Shown here: one piece after another, positions 33,030-43,400 of the stretch
Position numbering within the stretch: the stretch's first letter is position 1
How the letters are laid out: each line of letters starts with the position of its first letter
NCBI GenBank assembly: GCA_963082975.1
Contig: OY720346.1
Span: forward strand, 45,671,296-45,735,295
Direction: 5' to 3'
Source of the DNA: Labia minor
Taxonomy: Eukaryota; Arthropoda; Insecta; Dermaptera; Spongiphoridae
DNA length: 64,000 nt
The notes under the pieces: model-generated
Told to the model about the DNA's origin: nothing
What the model saw: only the letters and a program-made list of their open reading frames with translations
Databases searched by the model: none
Made by a program: the position numbers and the translations under genes

Positions 33030-34487
33030 TCATGCAGGAGAACGGGGTAGATTAGAAGGTGATGGAGGTGGACTATTAATTATATTGTATTGGGAAGGAG
33101 TAGATAACGTGGTGGAGGGATCAGCGAACGGCTCAGATATATACGGCGGGGAAGGAGGGAGTGACATCGGAAGAATAGAGGGTTGTGAGGGGGGAGTCTC
33201 AGAATTTGTAGGTAAGGATTGAGGTGATGGAGTGTGAAGGAGAGTATGATGATGTGCGTGACAAATATGACATCTGTTATGGGACGGGCAATGATCGATA
33301 TGATGTGAACCTAAACAATTAAAGCATCGCTGAAATTCTCCACAAAGTTGTGCGCGTTGACCTGGAGTCAAGCTCCGAAACTCACGACATTGTCGGAGAT
33401 GATGACGACCTTGACAAAACACACAGGGTAATCCATAGTTAGTGGCATTACTGGACTTCAACGAATGCCTCGTTTGCATCACTGATGAGTATTTGGAAGG
33501 GATGGAAGATGGAGAGGTTGTGGATACCTGATTTTTGTTCCACGAATTCGACCGAGATGAAATAATAGGAACCTTTGTGACAGAAGCTTCCTCTGATGCT
33601 CGGCAGATGCGTTCTAGAAATGGCAATATATCATTGACCGTTGGCAATGCCTCTGAGCCGTAAGACTCTTCAAACCTCCGTCGGAGTCCACCGGGGAGTT
33701 GTCGCATTAGGATTCGGCCAATGAGAATGCCCCATGAATCGACGACAGTCTGTAAGGTAGGTTGAGCTCGAAGGGCTTCCATATTCTCATAATAAGAATT
33801 AATAAACGGACGTAATTGAGCAGGACTCTGCGATGAAGGTGGGGAGATGTCCAATAAAGCGTCCATGAATGAATAGCTAATCAATTTGGGTTGATCATAT
33901 CGGAGGCTAAGCACCTTCCATGCCCGGGAGAAGCAGTCAGCGACCATACCCAAAGAGGTGATAAGTTGACGCGCCTCCCCTCGCACTGACGAAAAAAGGC
34001 AATTATATCGTTGAGCTTCCGAGGCGGTGGAGTGATTGAGAAGCACTTCGGAAACTATATGTTTAAAATGCGGCCAATCACGAAAACCGCCTGAAAAGGT
34101 TGGAAGCATTAGCTCAGCCAGTCGAGGAGAAGGATCAGAATGAGGAACTGGAGGGATAACATTATGAACTCCAGAGTTCTGATTATATGTGAGTTCAAAA
34201 TCCGACACCTTTTGTAGGATTTGGATTTGAATATTGGAGAATTTAACTCGATTCTCGGGTTCCACCGAGGCGTTATGAGCTATACACCGCTTTGTCAATT
34301 GATCTAATTGATCCAACATATTACAAAGCCGGGTGAGAATGGATTGGAAGGAATGTGCGTTAGCTGGAGTGATCTCCTGCTCCTTAGACGACAGGTAAGT
34401 GACCGAAGACAACAATTCCTCCAACTCCATTTCACAAATGTTGCCTTCACGCTCTTGCTTGGCAATTTTAGTTGTGGGTTGAGCCAT
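33030..34487 (-). CDS. BEL/Pao-type Gag polyprotein
   Basis: From the ATG at 34487, in good context (GCCATGG), the frame gives 485 aa; an in-frame ATG at 34544 would add 19. The N-terminal half is helical (EMELEELLSSV). The middle resembles the DUF1759 gag domain (LMLPTFSGGFRDWPHFK). The C-terminal part has zinc-knuckle-type clusters: CVFCQGRHHLRQC, CFNCLGSHHIDHC and CHICHAHHH. It ends in a Pro/Ser-rich tail. Gag packages element RNA in cytoplasmic particles. The frame is intact, while pol is missing downstream. Confidence 0.85.
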   Translation of the reverse strand: MAQPTTKIAKQEREGNICEMELEELLSSVTYLSSKEQEITPANAHSFQSILTRLCNMLDQLDQLTKRCIAHNASVEPENRVKFSNIQIQILQKVSDFELTYNQNSGVHNVIPPVPHSDPSPRLAELMLPTFSGGFRDWPHFKHIVSEVLLNHSTASEAQRYNCLFSSVRGEARQLITSLGMVADCFSRAWKVLSLRYDQPKLISYSFMDALLDISPPSSQSPAQLRPFINSYYENMEALRAQPTLQTVVDSWGILIGRILMRQLPGGLRRRFEESYGSEALPTVNDILPFLERICRASEEASVTKVPIISSRSNSWNKNQVSTTSPSSIPSKYSSVMQTRHSLKSSNATNYGLPCVFCQGRHHLRQCREFRSLTPGQRAQLCGEFQRCFNCLGSHHIDHCPSHNRCHICHAHHHTLLHTPSPQSLPTNSETPPSQPSILPMSLPPSPPYISEPFADPSTTLSTPSQYNIINSPPPSPSNLPRSPA

Positions 34488-34899
34488 GGCGTATGTGAAA
34501 TTAGATATATATATAGAAAATATTCGGGATGAAAGACTATACAATTCAAATATAAGGAATTAACAAGGTAACTATATGCGTATAGTATATAATAGAATTG
34601 TATTTAACGAATAAGAAATTTTTATATAATATAAAAATTAAACAATGTAACAATGGGATATATAAGAGAATTGAATTTAAAGATTATGAAATTAAATATA
34701 ATATAAGAAAATATTTGAAATGAAAGCTTATAAATTTTAAATATAAGTATTAGAAGATAAATATATAATATGCTTATTATATATAAATAGAATTGTATTT
34801 ATTTTATACATAAAAAAAATTAAACAATTTATTATTTGATAGAAATAATAATATATTTGAAATAGCTACCTAGCGATAGAAGTTGTATTTCCAACTGGT

Positions 34900-34917
34900 A
34901 TCCGGCTCGAAGGACCA
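34900..34917 (-). promoter_or_regulatory. Primer binding site, tRNA-Tyr type
   Basis: Eighteen bases directly next to the 5' LTR are complementary on the element strand to a tRNA 3' end; the plus strand reads ATCCGGCTCGAAGGACCA. This agrees with the 3' end of insect tRNA-Tyr as I recall it. Confidence 0.75.
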
Positions 34918-35448
34918 TGTAAAGGGCCGGAGGCCGGGTGAAAAGCAAAATTAAAATAAAAAGGCGATCTGTGATGAGAATTGTTTATTTGAACAATCCT
35001 GGTTTTTATATATACAGCGAGTTGAGTTATGTACAAATTACGAGAGAAAGGACACAAAGGGGATGGTGATAGGGTGCGAATCGGGTGGTATATAAGGGCG
35101 AGAGAGAGAGAGAGAGAGATAGCGGTTGTGTGGATGTGTATAATGAGAGACTTGGAAAACGTAATTGGAAGCGGTGGAGTTCTCAGCAACAAGGGTTGGC
35201 TGAGAGACGAGGGGGTGGTGTAATGTGGTGAGTGATAAAAAGGGGATAAATAATTGTAGTAAAAGGGATAAACGAAGATGGCGGTTGAGGGATTCCTTGA
35301 AACAAGGTATTCAAGGAGGCGATGTGGTTGCGAAGAGAGGTGGGAGTCAAGTCGTAGCTCTGTCGACGGCCGGCTGGAGTCAGGCCAAGAAGGGGAACGG
35401 TGACACGTGCACGAACCAATAGATGGCGTCAGGCTTCACGACTGAACA
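34918..35448 (-). repeat. LTR, upstream copy
   Basis: Same 531-bp length and, as far as I compared, the same sequence as 31610-32140. For the minus-strand element this is the promoter LTR. GTAGT follows at 35449-35453. Confidence 0.9.
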
Positions 35449-35453
35449 GTAGT

Positions 35454-35990
35454 AAAGAAAGAGTAAGATGCGGAAATCAATTGTAAAATATTAGGTGACC
35501 CAGACGACTTAAATATAATAGGAGATTCGGCAATTGCAATTACAGATAGCGAGGAAAAATTAATCGAGGTAGGAAAAGAGATGAGGTTTGAAATTAATAA
35601 TGATAAATAAATATATTTAGAAACAAACAGGAGCAGTATTAACATACAAAATGTAGAATTTGAATATGTAGAAAAATTGAATGTAATCACGAAGGATAAT
35701 AATATTTGAGAAGAATTTAAATCGAAGTTGCAATCGGGAAACGCCTGTTATCATGCAGTAAAGAGGATTATCTCATCAAAATTAGTATCAAAAGGAATCA
35801 AAATTAAAATATATAAAACAATTATTTTGTCTGTTGTATTATATGAGTGTGAGACATGGTCTATGATCTTAGGAGATGAGAGTGGATTCAGAGTATTTGA
35901 GAATAGGATTCTCCCCAGCATTTATGGGCCAAAGAAAGATGAGTACATCAGGGAATGACGTACGAGAGATGGAACAGAGGCTCAGGATAA
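35454..35990 (+). pseudogene. RTE-like reverse transcriptase, right piece
   Basis: Frames include GDSAIAITDSEEKLIEVGKE (palm region after the catalytic turn) and NACYHAVKRIISSKL, YECETWSMILGDESG (thumb and C-terminal part). Stops occur near 35610 and 35710. It continues the piece cut at 31604. Confidence 0.65.
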
Positions 35991-36413
35991 GGACACTTGG
36001 AGAAATGTGGTTGTAGCTGCCAAGAACTTTCGAGTACCGTTGAGCCACGCATGGTCTATGACCCTGGGAGATGAGAGTAGATTCAGATTATTCTTTCCAG
36101 CATTTATTGGCCAAAGAAAGATGAGGTCACAGGGGACACTTGGAGAAATGTGGTTGTAGCTGCCAAGAACTTTCGAGTAGATAGATATAACATATTCAAT
36201 AATAATATATATAATTAATTTACTAAATAAATTAAAATATATTTTAAATAATCACACAATAAGAAATGAATGTTTTATGTTATACATTGTTTGAAACAAA
36301 ATGGATGAAAACCTTTTACTACTTTCAACCAAATACTATGTACCACTCGGGGGTACAGGGGGCGGAGCCCCCGTCTAGATGTGAAGAGCGACGAAGGAGC
36401 TCTGAGCAGCTAG

Positions 36414-36655
36414 TAGATTTTATAAACGAACATTTATACAATTTATTTTAATTAATTTGAAACATTTTAGGAAACAAATTTTGAATGGGTCATTTTTAGA
36501 AATCCCATTTAACAATTATAATAAATAATTAAAAAATTGTAAAATTTTTTAAGTATATAAAAATAAATTGTATAAATTGGTTAAAGGGTCGAGTGATAGT
36601 TCGGTGTCCCAGGTATATATTTTATATTAACACGCCTACTTTTCTGTATAATAAA
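36414..36655 (-). repeat. RepF block, inverted relative to 4380-4713
   Basis: It resumes the host sequence interrupted by Helitron H-C. The GTCGAGTGATAGTTCGGTGT palindrome region matches 4420-4440 reversed. Confidence 0.65.
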
Positions 36656-36689
36656 GATATAAAGAATCATAGTTTAATTTTTATATAAC

Positions 36690-36835
36690 CAAGAAATCAT
36701 TTTTTCACTTAAAATATAGTTGTAAAGCCCAAATCTCCGATCCATATAACATCATCGACTGGGCCGCTACTATAAAAAGTCTTCTCTTGCTCTGACTAGG
36801 GCCACCGGTATTTGCCATTAGTCTCGAAAAAATAA
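36690..36835 (-). pseudogene. R1-like reverse transcriptase fragment
   Basis: A short frame reads SRLMANTGGPSQSKRRLF followed by IVAAQSMMLYGSEIWAL, the C-terminal RT region of R1-clade LINEs. It is a remnant only. Confidence 0.55.
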
Positions 36836-36839
36836 TATT

Positions 36840-37383
36840 AAATTTTATATAAATTTAAAAATTAGAATATTTGAATTTGTTTAAATTTTAACACATGTAA
36901 TCAATCATATGCATAAAGAATAGAAAATTTTGAAAATCAACTTGGTATTAAATTCAGAAAAAAAAATACTCATATATAGAATATATAGACTATTCGAATA
37001 TAATTGAAACTCTTTCTCTCCCTCTATTTTAAATTTTAAAAAACGGAGTGTTAAGAAATTAAGATGCCTTATACAACATGGATGGGTAAATGAATTGGGC
37101 TCCCTACCTCCCTGAGAAATTTCCACTAAAAATGTTTATAATATTTTAGTTTATTAAATCAAACTATTATTTTTTATTTCAATATTTTTAATGTTAATAC
37201 AATAATTTTTATTTTATAATCTATAAAATAATTTAATTATTTTAAAAAACTGTGGTCTTCAATTACAATTTATTTTTACACTCTACTGACTGTTCATTTC
37301 ATAACTGAAAATAGTGTTGAATAGAAATAGACGATATTACTTGGATTAATCTTATTATGCTAGCTAAAATTGTTTGTTTGATT
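36840..37383. other. Spacer with copy of Helitron H-B interior
   Basis: 36860-37110 is the reverse complement of about 14770-15010. The rest is AT-rich without a gene. Confidence 0.5.
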
Positions 37384-37556
37384 ATTGAGGACCCCAGTTC
37401 AATTCATTTTAATCAGATTGATGCAATAAAGCAACATTTAATAATTGTAATAAATAATTAAAGAATTGTATATCAATATTTTTTAAAGTGTCGAGGGAGA
37501 GCTCGGTCCCACAGGTATTAATATTGCCAGCCAAACCCAATAATAATGAATCATTT
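37384..37556 (-). repeat. RepF copy
   Basis: Reverse complement of about 4101-4270, including the GAGGGAGAGCTC palindrome and GCCAGCCAAACCCAATAATA. Confidence 0.6.
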
Positions 37557-38040
37557 TTACTTTCCCGCATACTTTGTATAAGGGAAGTATTGGAATCGTC
37601 AAAAATTTCGACTTCGAGATTTTGATAGATCTTGATGTTTTAGACCTCCCTGAGTCGGAAAATACCATTTTTCGAATTATGTCTGTATGTATGTATGTAT
37701 GTAATGTCTGTGAGCAAATTTACTCAAAACTAATCAAGCTAGGATTTGGTACACCGATATTATTCACAGTTTGTAGATTTCTATCAAAATTTCGTCAAAA
37801 TGGGTTAACCGGAACTGGTACTTTACCTACACTGGTTGCGTTTACCTTTCAAGTAAAGTACCAGTTTGCTTCGAGATATTTGCTTCCTATTTTGTATATA
37901 GATTTAAAAATATGAAAAAAATTCAGATACCAAATTTCATCATGATCTGACTACTGGAAGTGACATTTTACCTATACAAGTAGAGTTAGGTGTAAATTAT
38001 AAATATATATAATAGTAGTACGGTTACTTGAAAACGACTG
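37557..38040 (+). repeat. RepB copy
   Basis: It begins with hairpin CATACTTTGTATAAGGGAAG, runs through TTTCGACTTCGAGATTTTGA and a short (GTAT)n tract, and ends near TTACCTATACAAGTAGAG. It is the inverted equivalent of 48604-49098. Confidence 0.65.
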
Positions 38041-38214
38041 CAGAATAAGCAGTTGAAACGTTGTACAATTATTTTAATTTAATAAATAATTTTATACAAA
38101 TAATGTGGTCTTTTAATAAAAATTCTCTTAATAAATATATAATAGTGTTAAACCATTTTACTTTATAATTTAAATTAATTAGTTTGTTTATTTTTATTGT
38201 TGTTAAAACATAAT

Positions 38215-38330
38215 AATAATAACCTAATTACCTATTTATATGCGGGAAAGTCTAGGGGAGGACACTCCCGAATTTTTTTAATTTAAGTACCGAGCCGAGG
38301 CTCGGGTCCCGGTACTATATACAATTTTAG
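38215..38330. repeat. Two repeat termini side by side
   Basis: ATGCGGGAAAGTCTAGGGGA (38231-38250) recurs inverted at 47890-47925. Next to it, GAGCCGAGGCTC in a GTACCGAG...CCCGGTAC context matches 20266-20300 inverted. Confidence 0.55.
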
Positions 38331-38578
38331 CTAGCATAATAAGATTAGATAAGATACATATATACATACATACAATTTTAGCTAGCATAATAAGATAAGA
38401 TTACATTATGATTATATTCAGGGCCTAGGGGGGTTCTTTTATTTTGTTTTTTTTTAAAAAGTCAAATGATTTTGCGATCAGGATATTAAATACTAATTTT
38501 TTTTAATTTTTAAAAAACTAAATTAACTTATATTTACTTTATCTTTTTTATTTGTAAATTTCTAACAACTTTGGGGGA

Positions 38579-38634
38579 AGGGGCGGCAAAATTATTCTCC
38601 CACCCGGGCGGCATATACCCTAGGAACGGCGCTG
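38579..38634 (-). repeat. Isolated hAT-like terminus
   Basis: On the minus strand it begins CAGCGCCGTTCCTAGGGTAT and carries GCCGCCC boxes, as at 25057-25110. Confidence 0.4.
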
Positions 38635-38639
38635 ATTAT

Positions 38640-39540
38640 ATATAGGTTTATATACCCATTATAGTTATAAAATAATTGTATTTTAATAGATTTAATAATA
38701 ATTTCAAAATGCTTATTTCTGTAAATCTAAATTCAATTTCGAATATTCAACAATAAATTATTTTCCTTTTATTATTCCAAGGCCTAATAAATATTATAGA
38801 CCTTGCTCTTAATTTTTGTTTAAAATTATTATTATTCTAATTATATTTCTAATTTAGTTGAAAAATTTAGATCAATTTTTTGTGTTATTTTCATTATGAT
38901 GAAAAATAATTAACATAAATATTTATAACTATGTATATATACTTAATATTTTAGCAAATTTGTAAATAAAAACGAATTATTTCAATTATAAAAATTAGGT
39001 AAAAATAAGATATTAACTAATATTTCTATAATTAATAATTATTAAAAAATATAACTAACATCTGCAAATCTTATTCCCCCTGTCCTGATTTGAAGGAGCC
39101 TATGAAACATTTATTGTATTTTTTTTTCTTCTAATTCTCAACATCATTTTATAAATGTCCCATTTTTGAGATTACCTTGCCCTGTTTTTTGTCACTAGAC
39201 AACACCCTAATATCTCTACTGGAATCGTTAAATATCGGATCGAAAATATTACACATTTCTTTATTTTCAAATAATTTTTGTTTTACTTCATATTCTCTGA
39301 CTCTCTTATTCTTTTTCTAGAAAGACACAGTTAAGATTAAGGTAAATAATTTCCCTTGGATATATTTAAGTCAGTGCGCTCTATATTGTGCTGCCATCTA
39401 TCTAACATTTACGACCATTCAGAAATTGACACGCCGGTCCTGTAGTATAGAATTCCATCAATTTAATAAAAATTAGATTAGAATCTGAACAAAATTTACC
39501 TATTTATTGAGAAATTTATTTTTATTTAGACAAATGAAAT
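38640..39540. other. Spacer and presumed promoter region of glucosidase II
   Basis: AT-rich; no TATA box clearly tied to the gene. An AGATGGCAGC-type box (reverse of GCTGCCATCT near 39398) lies about 140 bases before the start codon. Its role is unknown. Confidence 0.35.
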
Positions 39541-40458
39541 ATGCATTTCCTAAGGTGATTATTTCTTATTTCATCGTATTTTAAATATATTTTAATCTTT
39601 TTTTTTTAAATATAAGTATACATTTAATTATAAATAAAATTTTTTTAGATCTTCTGCTGTTTTATTAATCTTTAATTGTATTCAATTTATATCTTCTGTT
39701 GATCGAAGTAATTTTAAAACATGCCAACAAAGCAGTTTTTGCCGGTGAGTATTATATATGAATATATTTATTTTATCTAATGGCACTTGTCATTTTTTTA
39801 TAATTAAACATTTAAAAAAATCTAACTACTTGAAGAATTAATCATATATTATTTCATTTTTGAGAATATTATATCTATAATATAATTAAAGGAAAAAATA
39901 TATTGTCATATATTAAATATTTTAAATAGATTTTTCAATCTTGATCCCTATGTTTACAAAACACAAAGGTTTAAGGTAAACACGGGGTGGGGGGAATCCA
40001 GTCCATTAGTTTTTTTCAATATTTTGTCTTATATATATAAAAAAAATTTGTTTTTATAAAATAATGAACTGTTTTTAATTAATAAATAATAAAATAATAT
40101 TTAAAATATGAATATATATTAATTATTGTTGTTATTATTATTCATATTAGTATTGATGCTTTATCAAAATAAACCCCAAAAAATTGAATATATAATTTTT
40201 ATCCACAAATATTTATAAAATTTCTATATTTTTCTATTATTACGAACATAAAGTAGGTTACATAAAATTCTAACATTTGACAAAATGACAACAAAAGAAC
40301 CATGATTGATTTTCAGTGAATAAAAAAAAAGTTGATAAGTTGTTAATATGATAAAATATAAAAAATACAACCAAATTTTGTAGTTTTGAAAAGAGAATAA
40401 GTAACATATCTAAAATATAGTAAAATTTCTCATCAACAAAATTTTAAATATATATACG

Positions 40459-40491
<33 letters not shown>

Positions 40492-43400
40492 TATATGTTA
40501 TTAAATATATACACGGTGTGGACAATAACTAAGTGACTGAGACCATAAAAACAAAACAGGTTACAAATTTATAAATTTTATTTCAGATTATTCAAAATAC
40601 ATCCCTTCCTCATTGATACATCTTTCAAATCTTTTGTAAAATGAATTGAAGCATAAATACAAGTCATTCTTTTGGAGTCCCTTTAGGGCCGCGGTTACGT
40701 AATTCTGTATTTCTTCCACCGATCAAAAACGCTCTCCCTTCATGGCCATTTTTAGTTTAATGAATAGCCAATAGTCATCTGGGGCTAGATCAGGGGAATA
40801 GGGAGGATGGGCGATAAGAACAACGCCTTTTTTCGCCTAAAACTCGGTCACAATTAGGCACTTGGTGCACAGGAGCGTTGTCGTGCAATAGCATCCGTCG
40901 CGATACTCAGGGCGAATTCGAGCGATCCTCTTCAGCAAACGATCGAAGACCTTCAAATAGTATTCTCCATTGACCGTCTGCCCTTGGGGAGTGAATTCTT
41001 GATGAATGATGCCTTTAGCATCAAAAAAAAAACTAAAAAGGGTCTTCACTCGACTCTTTCACTCGTCGCTTCTCTCATTTGAAAATGTTCTTACGACTCA
41101 TGGCTTCCTCTCCGTGTGCTTTTTGGATCATTTTAAATGTTTCTGTGGCTGCTTTTCCAAGCTTGAATGTTGGCGCGAATTTGGAGTGTAATTTGGTTTC
41201 TTTCAGGTAGAAAAAGTTGATCTGAAAAAATTGGATTACTGAAAAAGTATCAACACTAGAAAACTGAATTTTATTTTGGTTTTCGAGGATTTGTATACCT
41301 AATTATTTATGTTTTGATATCTTAGGTGTAGTGCCGTGAAAAGGAGTTACAGCACCAGTCATCTTGGTTATTGTCCATCCCGTGTATGTTATGTATTGAT
41401 TCCTTTTATAGAAATATTACATATTACTTAAAGAAATATACTTGATAAAATTTCTATAATATCTTTATTTAGTCTTTAAGTCTTTTTAAAAAAAATAATA
41501 AATTAATTAATTATATTTAAATCCAACTATTTATTTTTATGATAAATTTTACATTTTTGCTTTTTTTTTTTATTTCTAGACGATGCCGTAGCGTTGAACC
41601 AGGAAAATCCCCTTTTGATTTAATAGTAAACAGTTTACAAATTGATGACTCGAGTTTAACTGCACAAATTATTAATAAAAATAATCAAGTATTATTTAAA
41701 TTTGAATTATTTACATTGGAAGATTCAACTCTTCGTTTTAAGATAAGCGAATTCAATCCAATTCGTACTCGATATGAACCATTAGCAGCCCTTGATGGGG
41801 AGCCTAAACAACAAAAATTAGAATTATTAGAAAAGAATAATGAGTATGTGATGATAAAATCTGGAAATAATAAATTTCGAATCAACGTTAGTCCATTTAA
41901 ATTAGATGCTTATTCTGGTGATACACTAGTAATTTCTGCAAATGCCAAAGGACTCATGAAATTTGAACATTATCGTAAAAAACCACAATCACAAGAGGAT
42001 GGTGATGCACCTGTTGAGGGTGGAGATAATGAAAATCCCACAACAACAACACCACCTCCAACATCTTCCTCTTTAAATGATGAAGCAGATACGGATCCAG
42101 GATCATGGGAGGAGAATTTCAAATCCCATCATGATAGTAAACCATACGGGCCAGCTGCTGTTGCTCTTGATTTTACATTCTATGGTGCACAGCATGCTTA
42201 TGGAATTCCAGAACATGCTGATAGTTTTTCACTCAAAAATACAAAAGGAACAGAACCATATCGTTTATATAATTTGGATGTTTTTGAATATGAACTTGAA
42301 AATGGCATGGCATTATATGGTTCCATACCTGTTTTAGTAACGCATGGCTTAACACATACAACTGGAGTGTTTTGGCTTAATTCTGCTGAAACATGGGTGG
42401 ATATTTTAGGTAGTGGAGGTAGCAATATGGTCTCATCGATTGTCAATTTCGTCTCCGGGGCTAATGAACCACCACAAGTGGATGCTCATTTTATGTCTGA
42501 AAATGGAATTATGGATGTCTTCTTAATGCTTGGTCCAGGTCCAATGGATTTTTTCCGACAATATAGCCAATTGACAGGCGTTGCACCGCTCCCACAAATG
42601 TTCTCTATTGGTTATCATCAATGTCGCTGGAATTATGTTGATCAAGACGATGTTAATAATGTTCATCATAAATTTGATGAACATGATATTCCTATGGATG
42701 TTATGTGGTTGGATATTGAACATACAGATAATAAAAAATATTTCACTTGGGATCCTATTAAATTTTCTAATCCACTTGAAATGATATCAAATTTAACAAC
42801 ACTTGGACGTAAATTGGTTGTAATTGTTGATCCACATATTAAAAGAGATGGCGGATACTTTTTGCACAATGACGCTGAACAAAATGGATATTATGTAAAA
42901 AATAAAGATGGAAAGGATTTTGAAGGTAATTAAATATATATACATAATTGATTTTTATTTAAATTAATTTTAATTTAATGAAATGAATTTGTCGAAGAAA
43001 AATTGACAGTTTGATTTTTCATCATAACCATCTTTGGAGACCCTTTTCTAGATATGTACTTGCAATTTTAGTATATAATCAATGATTATAACTTTCTGAT
43101 CTAAGAAAAAATTAGTAAATTTCATTACCAATACTTTCATCTGCTACTGTCATGCTTTTTATAAAACTTTTTATATTATTATAAATTCTAATCTAAAAAA
43201 AACAAATTATAAATGATATTTACTATGAGATAGTAGAAAAAATAATATTATTATTTATTTTTTTATTTATTTTCATATCTTAGGTCCTGAATAAATTAAG
43301 AAAATATTATTTCTTTTAGGCTGGTGTTGGCCAGGGTCCTCATCATATTTGGATTTTTTTAATCCACTAGTAAGTGAATATTATAAATCACGTTATCTCC

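Larger units (their letters stand above)
31610..35448 (-). mobile_element. BEL/Pao-type LTR element, gag-only
   Basis: Two 531-bp LTRs, identical where compared, bound an internal 2.8 kb on the minus strand. The order is primer site (34900-34917), gag (34487-33030), a low-complexity frame (32960-32202), and a purine tract GGCCGGGGAGGA next to the 3' LTR. Target duplications are GTAGT. Protease, reverse transcriptase, RNase H and integrase are absent. It appears young and would need enzymes from a relative. Confidence 0.88.
30913..36413 (+). mobile_element. Helitron H-C, 5.5 kb with nested LTR element
   Basis: It starts TCTATATATATAAAGGAG (30913), ends with hairpin AGAGCGACGAAGGAGCTCT, then GAGCAG and CTAG (36410-36413), and sits between A and T. 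The empty site is visible at 4695-4725. Without the nested 3.84-kb LTR element it is about 1.66 kb. Its cargo is a reverse transcriptase fragment. No Rep/helicase is present. Confidence 0.8.

Noticed and set aside
33000-33222. Glycine-rich plus-strand ORF
   Set aside because: Shadow of the Pro/Ser-rich Gag tail on the opposite strand.
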